DNA of 64,000 nucleotides from Arthrobacter sp. ISL-28 (lineage in GTDB: Bacteria; Actinomycetota; Actinomycetes; Actinomycetales; Micrococcaceae), in NCBI RefSeq assembly GCF_018613875.1, contig NZ_JAGGPJ010000019.1:1-64000 (forward strand), given 5' to 3'. Each line of letters begins with the position of its first letter. The stretch's first letter is position 1. The notes beneath the pieces are model-generated. The model saw only the letters and a program-made list of their open reading frames with translations. It was not told where the DNA came from and searched no databases. This document shows positions 52,331 to 61,900 of the stretch, piece by piece. The position numbers and the translations under genes are program-made.

Positions 52331-54454
52331 ATGAAGACAATGTCAGCAGCCAATCCACCATCCGAACAGCCCGGCGAGACACCCCCGGGTGCGGTGCCGG
52401 CCGGCGACGCTGCGTCCAGCGCCGCCCAGCCCGGCGAGGCACGCTCCAGCGCCATCATGGCCGCAGGGACGCTGGTTTCCCGCATCCTGGGCTTCGGCAA
52501 GACCTGGATGCTGGGCGCCGCCCTCGGGCTGGGTTCCACGGTCACCGACACGTTCATCAACGCCAACAACCTGCCAAACCTGATCTTCCTGCTCGTGGCC
52601 GGCGGCGTCTTCAACGCTGTGCTCGTGCCGCAGATCATCAAAGCAAGCAAGGGCCCGGACAGGGGAGCGGACTACATCAGCCGCCTCCTCACGCTGGCGG
52701 TGCTGGTACTGCTGTCCCTGACCCTGCTGGTGACGCTGCTGGCGCCCGCTGTCATCGAGCTGACCACCCAGGGGTACTCGCCGCAGCAGAAGTCCCTGGC
52801 CGTCTCCTTCGCATTCTGGTGCCTGCCGCAGATCTTCTTCTATGGCCTGTATGCCCTCCTGACCCAGGTCCTTAATGCCAACGGCGCCTTTGGTCCGGCC
52901 ATGTGGGCGCCCATCCTGAACAACATCGTGGCCATCGCCGGCCTGGGCATGTTCATCTTGATTTTCGGTGCCAACGCGGCCAACCCGCATTCCCTCGACA
53001 ACTGGGGACCCACCCAGACGTTCTTTGTCGCCGGGTTCTCCACGATCGGCGTCACCTCCCAAACCGCCATCCTGCTCATCCCCGTGTTCCGGCTGAAGCT
53101 GGGCCTCCGTCCGCGCTTCGGCTGGCGTGGAGTGGGACTCGGCCAGGCAGCAAAGCTGAGCGTCTGGACGCTCCTGACTGCCGCCGTCGGGCAGCTCGCC
53201 TTCCTGTACGTGATGCGCATCGCGACCATCCCGGGTGCCGAGCGGCTCCGCCTGGAGAAGGCAGGGAACCCGGCCGCCGCGATGCTCCCCGGCAACGCCG
53301 TTCTGGAGGTGGCCAGCCAGCTGTATCTGCTGCCCCACTCCATCATTGCCCTCTCGCTGGCCACGGTGCTCTTCAACCGGATGACCCACGCCTCCCAGGA
53401 GGGGAACCGCGACGAACTGCGCAACGCCCTCTCCCAGGGCCTGCGCACGATGGCTGTGGCGACCGTCTTCGGAGCCCTGGCCCTCTTCGCCCTGGCCGGC
53501 CCGCTGGGCATGTTCTTCTCGGGCGGGCTCCGCACGGACGGGGTCATGCTGGCACAGACCCTCACGATCCTGGCTCTCAGCACGCCGTTCATGAGTGCGA
53601 ACTTCATGATGTCCCGCGTTTTCTACGCCAATGAGGACGCCCGGACCCCGTTCTACATCCAGCTGGTCCTGGCGCTGGTCAATGTCGTCGCGGCGTTCTT
53701 CATCCAGTTCCTCCCGTTCGACCAGATCATCTTTGCCATCGCCATTCTTTACACCGGCGGGAACATCCTCTCCGTGATCGTGAGCGCGTTCTTCCTGCGC
53801 CGGCTTCTGGGGCATCTGGACGGGCCGCGGATCGCCAACTCCTACATCCGCATGGGCTACGCCGCCCTCGGTTCGGCCGTCGCCGGGGTGGGCGCGCTCT
53901 GGCTGCTGGGCAGCTACAGTCCGGTGGGCTTCGCCTGGAGCAGCCGCCTGGCCGCACTGGTGACCATCATCGTCGTCGGGCCTGTCATGCTGGCGGTCTA
54001 TCTGCTCCTGCTGAAGCTGTTCCGCGTCTCTGAGTTGCGCGACCTGCTGCGTCCGCTGCTGGGGCGGCTTGGCCGCGGCCCTGCTGCCCCGGCCGGACCA
54101 CCCACCGAAGGCGCTGCCGGAACAGCCGCCGGCACCGCTTCAGCGGCCGGCGCCTCCGGTGCTTCCGCCGCCCCGGGACGGCCGACGGCGGAACGCGCCA
54201 CGATCTCGGTGGACACCGGACTGATTCCACGGATCTCGGGCGAATTCGACTCCGCCTCCTTCCGCGTCGGACCGGCGCCCATGCCGGAACAGGACGCCCA
54301 CCGCACCTCCGGCTACCTCCCCGGGGAAGACGTGCCCAGCACGGCCCGCGGCAACAGGCTGCGCGCCGAGATCCCCATCCCGGGCCGCAGAGCGTTCCAG
54401 GGAAAACCCGGCCAGAACCCCTATTTCAAGTCCCGGCGCAAGAAGAAAAAATGA
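52331..54454 (+). CDS. murJ: Lipid II flippase MurJ (MviN)
   Basis: 707 residues. A Pro/Ala-rich start is followed by fourteen membrane helices of the MOP superfamily (from about 38: IMAAGTLVSRILGFGKTWMLGAALG, then NANNLPNLIFLLVAGGVFNAVLVPQII) that flip lipid II for peptidoglycan synthesis. After helix 14 (about 560) comes a 145-residue cytosolic tail: Ala/Gly/Pro-rich, then Arg-rich, ending YFKSRRKKKK. The mycobacterial protein instead carries a pseudokinase fused here; in this genome that part is a separate downstream gene. ATG at 52331 or 52340 both possible. Confidence 0.94.
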   Translation: MKTMSAANPPSEQPGETPPGAVPAGDAASSAAQPGEARSSAIMAAGTLVSRILGFGKTWMLGAALGLGSTVTDTFINANNLPNLIFLLVAGGVFNAVLVPQIIKASKGPDRGADYISRLLTLAVLVLLSLTLLVTLLAPAVIELTTQGYSPQQKSLAVSFAFWCLPQIFFYGLYALLTQVLNANGAFGPAMWAPILNNIVAIAGLGMFILIFGANAANPHSLDNWGPTQTFFVAGFSTIGVTSQTAILLIPVFRLKLGLRPRFGWRGVGLGQAAKLSVWTLLTAAVGQLAFLYVMRIATIPGAERLRLEKAGNPAAAMLPGNAVLEVASQLYLLPHSIIALSLATVLFNRMTHASQEGNRDELRNALSQGLRTMAVATVFGALALFALAGPLGMFFSGGLRTDGVMLAQTLTILALSTPFMSANFMMSRVFYANEDARTPFYIQLVLALVNVVAAFFIQFLPFDQIIFAIAILYTGGNILSVIVSAFFLRRLLGHLDGPRIANSYIRMGYAALGSAVAGVGALWLLGSYSPVGFAWSSRLAALVTIIVVGPVMLAVYLLLLKLFRVSELRDLLRPLLGRLGRGPAAPAGPPTEGAAGTAAGTASAAGASGASAAPGRPTAERATISVDTGLIPRISGEFDSASFRVGPAPMPEQDAHRTSGYLPGEDVPSTARGNRLRAEIPIPGRRAFQGKPGQNPYFKSRRKKKK

Positions 54455-54627
54455 CCGTCTGTCCGTAGTGTCCAGGCCCGTGTCACACGGCCGTTGCACC
54501 GCATCGGCTAGGATCGAAAAAGAACAAGGGTAGTTGCAGGTCAGGGTCAGCCGGCTTGCGGGAGGTCTTCCCGCGGTGACGAAATCACCATGGCCCGCGC
54601 AATTCCCGGACAGCCTAGGAGGAACAC

Positions 54628-56292
54628 GTGTCCCACCCGATCGATGTCGGATCAGTACTTGGCGGCCGCTATAAGGTCACGGCCACAGTACTGAGTTCGC
54701 ATGACCAGGATCTGGTGCTCGACGGTGTTGACCAGGTGCTCAACCGTCCGGTCAGCATCCTGGTGGCCGGTCCGCACAACGCGGACCAGGTGGCTCAGAG
54801 TGCCCGTGAAGTGGCCACCGGGGAGCGCCCGGGCAACGTGCAGATCCTCGATCTTGGCGTCAGCGACTCCACCACATACCTGATCACCAACCACACAACC
54901 GCCGTTGACCTGCTGGACCTTGTGGTTGCCTCCAACCCCCCCTATGTCGAACCGTTCTTTACGGACACGCTGGGCAGTGAGATCTTCGGCCAGGCACGCT
55001 CCCTTGAACCGGAAATTTACGACGACGAGGAAGAGGTTGACGCCGGCTACATTAGTTACGCCGATGCCCACCCGCGGCAGGCAGACTCGTATCCCGCGTC
55101 CATGCAGGGCCGCAACTCCGGTGAGCACGGCTCCCGTCCAAGCGCGTCGCAGCAGCCTGCCGGCGCCAACTCACCGGGCGTCCCTGGGCGCAAGGCTCCC
55201 ATTGTTCCGCCCCTTCCGCCTGGCCGCCCCGGCTCTGTTCCGCCGGGCGCCGGCGCGGCAGCCGGTGCCGCTGCCGGGGGCGCGGCCGCCACCCGTGGCC
55301 GCCAGCAGACGGAAGCTCCCGAGACGACTGCACCCCAGCCGGTCCAGCGTGAGAACGTGGAGCAAGCTCTGCTCCAGCGCGAAGGCAACCGTTCCGCCAA
55401 TCCGTCAGTCGGCTCGCAAGAGAGCGCCCCTGCCGGTGCTGGCGTCGACGACGACCAGCCCAGGGTGTCGCTATGGTCCGAGGACGACTACGACTATCCA
55501 GTTGCGGACGAGTACGCCGACGACCAAAACGCCCAGCACGAAAACAGCGGGCACTCGGACCGGAGGGCCGGCAACTTCCCTGCGGTCGCCAGGACCACCA
55601 GTCCGGCTGCAGCAGGCGACTACCACGACGAAGATCACAACCCCCAGAGTGAACCGCGCTCCATGCGGTGGCTGGTTGGCGGCCTGCTGGCGGCCGTCCT
55701 CATTGTCGGGCTCATCTTCGCTGTCACCAACCTCGGGAGCCTGTTCAAGACCACGCCCCAGGCACAGTCGACACCACCGGCATCGTCAGCTGCTCCGCAG
55801 ACGGCCACTCCTTCGCCCACCCAAAGCACGGCCCCGGCGGTGGGCCCGCCCGCGGTGGAGAGTGTCACGCGTCAGGGCACCTTTGATTTCGCCTCCACCT
55901 ACGACAACGATCTCAGCAAGACGTTCGACGGCAACGCTGCCAGCTACTGGTCCGACATGGAGTTCGCAACGGACAACTGGGGTGGTCTGGCTCCCGACGG
56001 CGTTCCCCTTGTGGTCAAGCTGAAGGGCCCGTCCAAGGTCTCCTCGATCACCCTCAACCAGCTGGGCGGGTCGGGTGGAAGCATCAGCGTCTTCACCAAC
56101 GACCGACCGTCGATGGACGGGGCCAAGCAGGTGGGCACCAACAGCTTCACCTCGCCTGACCTCACCATGCCGCTCGCTGAGCCGGTGACGGCCCAGTACG
56201 TGATCGTGTCCATCAAGAACCTGCCCAAGCTCGCTGCCCCGAAGACCCGCTACGGCTTCGGCCTCCGCCTTGCGGAGATCCGCATCCAGTAG
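54628..56292 (+). CDS. Membrane protein with degenerate kinase N-lobe and outer discoidin-like domain (MviN pseudokinase counterpart)
   Basis: 554 residues from the GTG at 54628 (AGGAGG upstream). Residues 8-100 resemble the N-lobe of a Ser/Thr kinase (GSVLGGRYKVTATVLSSHDQDLVLDGVDQVLNRPVSILVAG), but no HRD or DFG motif follows; the catalytic lobe is gone. Next come a long acidic and Ala/Pro/Gln-rich linker (about 130-345), one membrane helix (WLVGGLLAAVLIVGLIFAVTNL near 350) and an outer beta-rich domain (GTFDFASTYDNDLSKTFDGNAASYWSDMEF to end) of the F5/8-type-C/discoidin look. In M. tuberculosis MviN the same order (pseudokinase, helix, outer carbohydrate-binding-like domain) is fused to MurJ. 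It probably scaffolds the flippase. Confidence 0.75.
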   Translation: MSHPIDVGSVLGGRYKVTATVLSSHDQDLVLDGVDQVLNRPVSILVAGPHNADQVAQSAREVATGERPGNVQILDLGVSDSTTYLITNHTTAVDLLDLVVASNPPYVEPFFTDTLGSEIFGQARSLEPEIYDDEEEVDAGYISYADAHPRQADSYPASMQGRNSGEHGSRPSASQQPAGANSPGVPGRKAPIVPPLPPGRPGSVPPGAGAAAGAAAGGAAATRGRQQTEAPETTAPQPVQRENVEQALLQREGNRSANPSVGSQESAPAGAGVDDDQPRVSLWSEDDYDYPVADEYADDQNAQHENSGHSDRRAGNFPAVARTTSPAAAGDYHDEDHNPQSEPRSMRWLVGGLLAAVLIVGLIFAVTNLGSLFKTTPQAQSTPPASSAAPQTATPSPTQSTAPAVGPPAVESVTRQGTFDFASTYDNDLSKTFDGNAASYWSDMEFATDNWGGLAPDGVPLVVKLKGPSKVSSITLNQLGGSGGSISVFTNDRPSMDGAKQVGTNSFTSPDLTMPLAEPVTAQYVIVSIKNLPKLAAPKTRYGFGLRLAEIRIQ

Positions 56293-56518
56293 CGAGTCCA
56301 GTCCTGAAGGAGACGGGTGCCTGGCCCTGCCCTGTTCGTCAGTTCTTCAGGCATTGGTGCCTGCGTTTGGGCACGCAGCCCGGCTGGTGCCTGATAAGGC
56401 GTACCACAAGGTAACGCGCGCGCCCTGAGACAGGTCAAGACGGTAACCTTGGGGAGCGTCTTGTGATGATCTGTCCGTGCAGGCCCCGAAGCGGCTGCGT
56501 CCAGCGTCCAACACGTCT

Positions 56519-56544
56519 GGAATATTCGGCATCACCAAACAGTT
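56519..56544 (+). promoter_or_regulatory. SigR/SigH-type (disulfide-stress) promoter of trxB-trxA
   Basis: GGAAT at 56519-56523, exactly 18 bases, then GTT at 56542-56544. GGAAT-N18-GTT is the consensus of the redox-stress ECF sigma factor SigR (Streptomyces) / SigH (mycobacteria), for which trxB is a classic target. The remainder of the 56293-56602 gap shows no gene. Confidence 0.8.
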
Positions 56545-56602
56545 GTGCCATGTGGCCGGCCGCGAGGCTGGCCCGTCGATTAAGGAAGAGGTTCACCGTT
56601 CA

Positions 56603-57559
56603 GTGAGCAACGCAGAAAACAGCGCGTCAGAAGTACGTGATGTCATTATCGTCGGCTCCGGTCCGGCAGGTTACACAGCGGCTGTCTACACGGCGCGTGC
56701 CAACCTAAAGCCACTGCTTCTTGCGGGTTCCGTCACTGCCGGCGGTGAACTGATGAACACCACGGACGTCGAGAACTACCCTGGATTCCCAGAAGGCATT
56801 ATGGGTCCGGACCTGATGGAGAACTTCGAAAAGCAGGCCGTCCGCTTCGGAACTGAAATCCAGTTTGAGGACGTTACCGCGCTGGGGCTCGACGGCGACA
56901 TCAAGACCGTGACCATCGCAACAGGGGAGACCTTCCGCGCCCGGTCCATCATTCTTTCCACCGGCTCCGCCTACCGCGAGCTCGGCCTCGCGAACGAGAA
57001 GCGTCTTTCGGGTCACGGTGTCAGCTGGTGTGCAACCTGCGATGGTTTCTTTTTCAAGGACCAGGACATTGCCGTCATTGGCGGTGGCGACTCCGCCATG
57101 GAAGAGGCGCTCTTCCTGACCAAGTTCGCGCGCTCCGTCACTGTGGTTCACCGCCGCGATAGCTTGAAGGCCTCGAAGATCATGGGCGACCGGGCGCAGG
57201 CACACGAGAAGATCAGCTTCATCTGGAACACTGCCGTGGACGACGTACTCGGGGACGACAAAGTCACCGGCCTCAAGCTCAAGAATCTGCTGGACGGAAC
57301 TGAGTCCGAGCTGGCGGTAACCGGCGTCTTCGTCGCGATCGGCAACGATCCCCGGACCGAACTGGTCAAGGACACGCTGGAGATGACAGCCGCCGGAACC
57401 ATCGCTGTGGAGGGCCGCAGCTCGCGGACCAGCATTAGCGGAGTCTTCGCGGCCGGCGACGTCGTGGATCCCACGTACCGCCAGGCCATCACGGCGTCCG
57501 GTTCCGGCTGTGTCGCCGCGCTTGACGTCGAGCACTACCTCGCTGACCTTCACGCCTGA
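56603..57559 (+). CDS. trxB: Thioredoxin-disulfide reductase
   Basis: 318 residues from the GTG at 56603 (VSNAENSASEVRDVIIVGSGPAG). FAD Rossmann motif GSGPAG near 18-23, redox-active CATC at 143-146, NADPH motif IAVIGGGDSAMEE near 158, and the FAD-closing AAGDVVDPTYRQAITASGSGC near 280. It passes electrons from NADPH to thioredoxin in the cytosol. GGAAGAGG lies 11 bases upstream. The upstream frame is open for 42 further codons but would begin before the SigR-type promoter, so the shorter start is used. Operon with trxA, 38 bases apart. Confidence 0.96.
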   Translation: MSNAENSASEVRDVIIVGSGPAGYTAAVYTARANLKPLLLAGSVTAGGELMNTTDVENYPGFPEGIMGPDLMENFEKQAVRFGTEIQFEDVTALGLDGDIKTVTIATGETFRARSIILSTGSAYRELGLANEKRLSGHGVSWCATCDGFFFKDQDIAVIGGGDSAMEEALFLTKFARSVTVVHRRDSLKASKIMGDRAQAHEKISFIWNTAVDDVLGDDKVTGLKLKNLLDGTESELAVTGVFVAIGNDPRTELVKDTLEMTAAGTIAVEGRSSRTSISGVFAAGDVVDPTYRQAITASGSGCVAALDVEHYLADLHA

Positions 57560-57597
57560 CCGGCGCTGAGCATCATTCGAAGAGAGAGACAAGGGTT

Positions 57598-57924
57598 ATG
57601 AGCAACGCAAAAGATGTAACAGACGCAAGCTTCAGCACGGACGTACTCGCTGCTGACAAGCCGGTGATCGTGGATTTCTGGGCCGAATGGTGCGGCCCCT
57701 GCCGGAAGCTCGGCCCCATCCTGGACGAGATCTCGGTGGAGTACGGTGAGAAGGTGAACGTCGTCAAGGTAAACGTCGACGACAACCCCGCCATCGCGGC
57801 CGAGTACGGCATCACCTCCATCCCGGCCGTCTACTTGTTCCAGGGCGGCGAAGTGAAAAGCACTGTCATCGGGGCCAAGCCCAAGCAGTTCTTCGAGAAG
57901 GAATTTGCGGACGTTCTGTCCTAA
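57598..57924 (+). CDS. trxA: Thioredoxin
   Basis: 108 residues, the standard length, with active site WCGPCRK (Cys32, Cys35), the buried Asp in VDFWAE and cis-Pro in TSIPAVYLF. Reduces protein disulfides and receives electrons from the adjacent TrxB. AGAGAGAGACAAGG lies upstream of the ATG. In mycobacteria the amidase-like gene cwlM follows; here two terminators and a gene-free region follow instead. Confidence 0.97.
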   Translation: MSNAKDVTDASFSTDVLAADKPVIVDFWAEWCGPCRKLGPILDEISVEYGEKVNVVKVNVDDNPAIAAEYGITSIPAVYLFQGGEVKSTVIGAKPKQFFEKEFADVLS

Positions 57925-57937
57925 CAAGAGCGCGTCA

Positions 57938-58002
57938 CCTGCCGCCGTATGGCGGCAGGCTCGTGGCTACCACTCCAGGGGAGTGGTAGCCACTCTTGTT
58001 TT
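57938..58002 (+). terminator. Tandem terminators after trxA
   Basis: Hairpin 1: CCTGCCGCC (57938-57946) / GGCGGCAGG (57951-57959), loop GTAT. Hairpin 2: 14-bp stem 57963-57976 / 57980-57993 with a 3-base loop, followed by TCTTGTTTT. They shield the following centromere-like region from read-through. Confidence 0.88.
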
Positions 58003-58340
58003 CCGGTGGTCTTCGCCGCCGACTAGCTGAGCGGGCTACCCGAGCTGGCTGCCTCGATGGGCTGCTGTCGGGCATTGGTCGGGGGGATTGAAGAGGAGAG
58101 CTTCTGTTGGCTCTGCACCTCAAGCGTTGGTTTCAAGGTCTGCGGGAGCGTGATATCAACCAACACGCGGCTCATTCGGATGTGTCTTTCGCCCAGATGC
58201 CCTGCTCTCCAGCGGCGAGTCCGAGGGGGAGTCAGGCCAAATCTGCTTATGAGTTTTCCACGCCGCTCCCGATGCGGCGACCCGCTGCAGAAATATCCTG
58301 GGACGGGCCAGGCGGAGCGGGCTCGGTGTCCCTTGCAGAA

Positions 58341-58380
58341 TTAACAGGCCCGCTCCCAGATTAACGGGCCTGCTCCCAGA
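58341..58380. repeat. 20-bp tandem duplication
   Basis: TTAACAGGCCCGCTCCCAGA at 58341-58360 is followed at once by TTAACGGGCCTGCTCCCAGA at 58361-58380, two mismatches. A slippage-type duplication in the gene-free region. Confidence 0.9.
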
Positions 58381-58457
58381 CAGGGCCTGCCGACGACTGT
58401 CCAAGACGTGGTCGGCGAATGCTTGAGGTGGCCCGCACCGATTGCCCTCATGCAAGG

Positions 58458-58473
58458 TGTTTCACGTGAAACA
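58458..58473. other. parS site 1
   Basis: TGTTTCACGTGAAACA, a perfect 16-base match to the bacterial parS consensus bound by ParB. Confidence 0.95.
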
Positions 58474-58963
58474 TCCCTTCCTTCTGTTTGACCATTTCCC
58501 TCTAAACCGACCGCTAATCCGTGGATTCGCCGTGGTTGACTCTGTGGCGCCACTGTCCCATCCTGGCTTCGTGAAAGCTTGGAACCCATCTGGGTTCACC
58601 GAGGGTCCGGAAGAGCAAGGGCGGTTCTCCAAAGCCGCCAGTCACCGGCATTGGAAAACTTCGAGTAGCCACAAAGTGGCCATAGTCCCACTCGGCGGCA
58701 GTCGGGGCCAGTCAACGCATCACGCGACGACGCCTCGGGTCCGACATGCAGAGCCTTGCCCTCGCCGAATCAGCGTACCCGAGCTCAACCGGCATAACGA
58801 GATGTCGACCGCCCACCACTGAAAAATCGTGGACCGACGATCGTTTAGCAGGTCCACCCAACACAACGACCAGGCAATCTGCCAAGCCAACGTCGGGTTT
58901 TAGCGTCAGGAGAGGCTCTGCCTCAATCAAGATTCCAGATGGCGCTGGCAGCGTTGCCGGTCA

Positions 58964-58979
58964 TGTTTCACGTGAAACA
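58964..58979. other. parS site 2
   Basis: TGTTTCACGTGAAACA, perfect consensus, about 0.5 kb after site 1. Confidence 0.95.
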
Positions 58980-59513
58980 ACGCGCCTAGCTCGTTTAGCA
59001 GGTGGCGGCACACCCGCCACTTCAGCAAGAAACTCTGCCCTCGACCAAGACAAATCCATGAGGATAGGAGCGTTGGATCCGCTCCCTCGCCGAGATGGGC
59101 GAGTTTGACGTGAGCATCCTCAACCAGATCCCGGAACTATTCGGGGTGCCAGGCCACTCAGCCAAACGAATCCCTTCAAATGCAGAATTTGAGAAGATGC
59201 CCAGGAAAAATGGTGACAACCCATGTCCTGTGATAGGTGTTGGACCTGTTTTAGTGCCAATGATGACGGCAACGGCAATTCCCAAACCGTATTCATAACC
59301 GATATCAGTTTCTTAAATACACTCCAGCCCGCAGCTCCAGGACGTGGTTACGCCGAGCACGGCGGAATCGGCATACTGGATCTGCGAGTGGATAGAGCGT
59401 CAGTTATCCGCACAAGGCCACAGTGCGCCTTCGGTCGCGTGATGGTGACCAGAGGAGTCTGAGTTAGCTGTGCCAACAGAGCGAAACGGGTCCTCTCCGA
59501 CCCCCAGCCCAGT

Positions 59514-59569
59514 TTCCTGCAGACGGGTTCCTGCAGACGGGTTCCTGCAGACGGGCTCCTGCAGACGGG
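59514..59569. repeat. 14-bp tandem repeat, four copies
   Basis: Four head-to-tail copies of TTCCTGCAGACGGG (the last begins with C). The unit is not a multiple of three, consistent with non-coding DNA. Each copy contains the palindrome CTGCAG. Function unknown; possible variable-number tandem repeat. Confidence 0.92.
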
Positions 59570-60084
59570 CAAGAATCGAATCCTCGGCCATAAACGCATC
59601 CGAAATGTCCGCCAACATTCCTGTTCCGGCAAGTCCACCAATGTTCCATTCCGGCAAATTCTGCATTCCGGGCAGTCACTCGCGCGTGAATAGGCAGAGG
59701 AGCAGCCTAGAACAACTGGCATAGAGTAAGCGGGGAGCGGAGGAGTAAAGGAAGGCAGAACCGCCCTGCCTCGGTGGCCACTGAGCCTGTTTCACCTAAA
59801 TCGTAGGCGTCCTGCTTCCGAACACCTTTTGTACCCTTCATGCGGAAAACCATTACGTGGCAAAGAGCGGCCAGGACTAAGAGCCCTTCGTACCGGGCTC
59901 CTCAATGCGCCTGTGCTCCGCAGCGTGGTGGCTACATGCCCACCTCCACTTGAATTGCGTGCGGGTCATTCACATACTCGTGATGCCTGACTGACTGAAC
60001 ATGATGACTCCTGGGCCCACACGAACAGGCGCCGCATGCCGCGTGCGATGATGCCGTTTGTCGGAGCAGCGGAAAGAGCCCGGT

Positions 60085-60100
60085 CGTTTCACGTGAAACA
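60085..60100. other. parS site 3
   Basis: CGTTTCACGTGAAACA; one outer-base difference from consensus, core palindrome intact. Confidence 0.93.
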
Positions 60101-60282
60101 CACATCCATCGACATCGTCGATAGAGGAAACGTTCGCCGTTGCTACCCAATGACGTGCGGCGTATGCGTGCCTATTTGTTCTAAACGGGCATACATCTGT
60201 CATCGGTGGACGCAGGCATCTTGCCGGATATTGCCGCACACGAATCCTCGAGGGGCGACCCAGGTGAGAAAGTACGGGGGGT

Positions 60283-60298
60283 CGTTTCACGTGAAACA
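60283..60298. other. parS site 4
   Basis: CGTTTCACGTGAAACA; same variant as site 3. Confidence 0.93.
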
Positions 60299-60415
60299 AA
60301 TGATCTACGTCAAAGCTAGCCGGACGCACCAATCTTTCCCACCGTGCGAGCTGGTCATAACGGCGTCATCACCACGGGGACGCCGCCGTCTCGCCCGCGC
60401 TGCTGACCACGCAAC

Positions 60416-60431
60416 TGTTTCACGTGAAACA
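60416..60431. other. parS site 5
   Basis: TGTTTCACGTGAAACA, perfect. Sites 3, 4 and 5 lie within 350 bases, the densest triplet of the cluster. Confidence 0.95.
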
Positions 60432-61508
60432 CTCCAGCGAACTACCACGCCCACAGGCTGACAGGGGAAGCCGGCCCACGGTCTTGTCTGTGATGGGGTG
60501 TCATCTGGCCACACCGCCCGAGTTTGGGGGCCATCGGGTTATTGGAAGCATGCTGACCTCTGTTGTCCGACTGAGTCTGCGATACCAAAATGAAGGTATG
60601 CTGGGGCGCCTGTACCGAGCAGCGCTCCATCAGGCTCCGCAGCCGGGCGCGGACGACAATAGCCACGAATACGTCCAGACGATCCTTCATACCCTGCAAC
60701 AGCCGCACATATTGTGGGGGAGCTGCCTAATCGAGGGCTTTCTGCTGCATCAGGCCACCGCTGTCTAATCGCTTGGCCTGAATAGGTCGCGGCTATCGGC
60801 GGGCCATCAGGTGGCCCATGTCATCAGGCAGTCCCATAAATCCCGTCCCTCTAAATCGCCCTTTCGAGGATGGCGTCAGTTACCGCCAACATCATTCACA
60901 GAATGAGGCTCAAGGGCTATCGATTTGCTGTTTGGCCGAACTCGGGCGTGGAGGGCTGGCGGCCTGATGAAGACAAGATCTTACACACTCGGGCCCATCA
61001 CCCCCGAGCGGTGCAAGAGGCTCTTCCAGCGAAACGCCCTTCTGGGAGACACTCAGGGAAATGTAGCTGGGGCCCGGGGTCCCGAAGAACCTACCTCCAA
61101 GGCAGATGGTCCGAGGTCGTTCGTGGAATCCATGGGATTCCACAACGCGGGTGGCAGTGCGCTGGAGACATCCAGTTGATCACCGCCGGCGTCCACCGAC
61201 GCTAACAGGACCACGGGCAACTCCTGAGCTAGGACAGTTGGAAGAATCTGGGTGTAGCAGTCAATCACCAGCCCAGGTCGAGATCAGGCCAAACATCAGG
61301 TCGGCGGCTGCACACAGACGGCGCAGAGTCATGGAGCCCAGCCAGCTCGGGATGCAGTTCCATCCCCTACGAGGGGGTGACTCGACCTGAGACGCAGCAT
61401 CGAAACAGCGAAACGGAAAGACGGAACCCGCGGAACGCATCGCTAGAGACGGAAAGAATGGGGCCGAGGTGGGGGTTCGAGGCGATTGCCAAACCCACAA
61501 GCATGAGA

Positions 61509-61565
61509 TTATTCACATGGTTATCCACAGCACAAGCCACAGGCTTTTCCACAGTCTTTTCCACA
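61509..61565 (+). other. DnaA-box array A
   Basis: Four boxes in the same direction: TTATTCACA (61509-61517), perfect TTATCCACA (61521-61529), TTTTCCACA (61545-61553) and TTTTCCACA (61557-61565). Spacing between boxes is 3, 15 and 3 bases. Confidence 0.8.
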
Positions 61566-61789
61566 GACCAGATGTGATAGGGTGCGTCTTCGACAGGGCG
61601 TCTACCGAAGCTTGTAGGGTCCATCTGAAGTGGGTGTCGCTATCGGACCAACCGAGGCCCAGATTCCGGGCAGGCGCGTGTCCTCGAATGTGGGCGTGTT
61701 TCAAGCAGAAATTAAACCCTTTCCGCTCAACCTACGGCTGCCCGTCGATGTTTTTCTCCCCATTTTCGAGATGAGATGCTCGTCACAAT

Positions 61790-61805
61790 CGTTTCACGTG
61801 AAACG
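61790..61805. other. parS site 6
   Basis: CGTTTCACGTGAAACG; 14-base core intact. It lies between the two DnaA-box arrays. Confidence 0.9.
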
Positions 61806-61900
61806 AACGCGTCGTTGGTCCGGCTCGCGGTTCAAATGGGGAGTCGCCCAGGGATCAACATGCAACCGGATCCCACCCCGATTGATGCCGGTTGAGCCGG

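Noticed and set aside
59000..59460. Coding remnants around 59.0-59.4 kb
   Set aside because: Short frames with stops and no match to any family I know; no evidence of a decayed gene.
59788..59803. Possible tenth parS (TGTTTCACCTAAATCG)
   Set aside because: Only the left half matches; the right half has lost the palindrome, so ParB binding is unlikely. It may be a decayed site.
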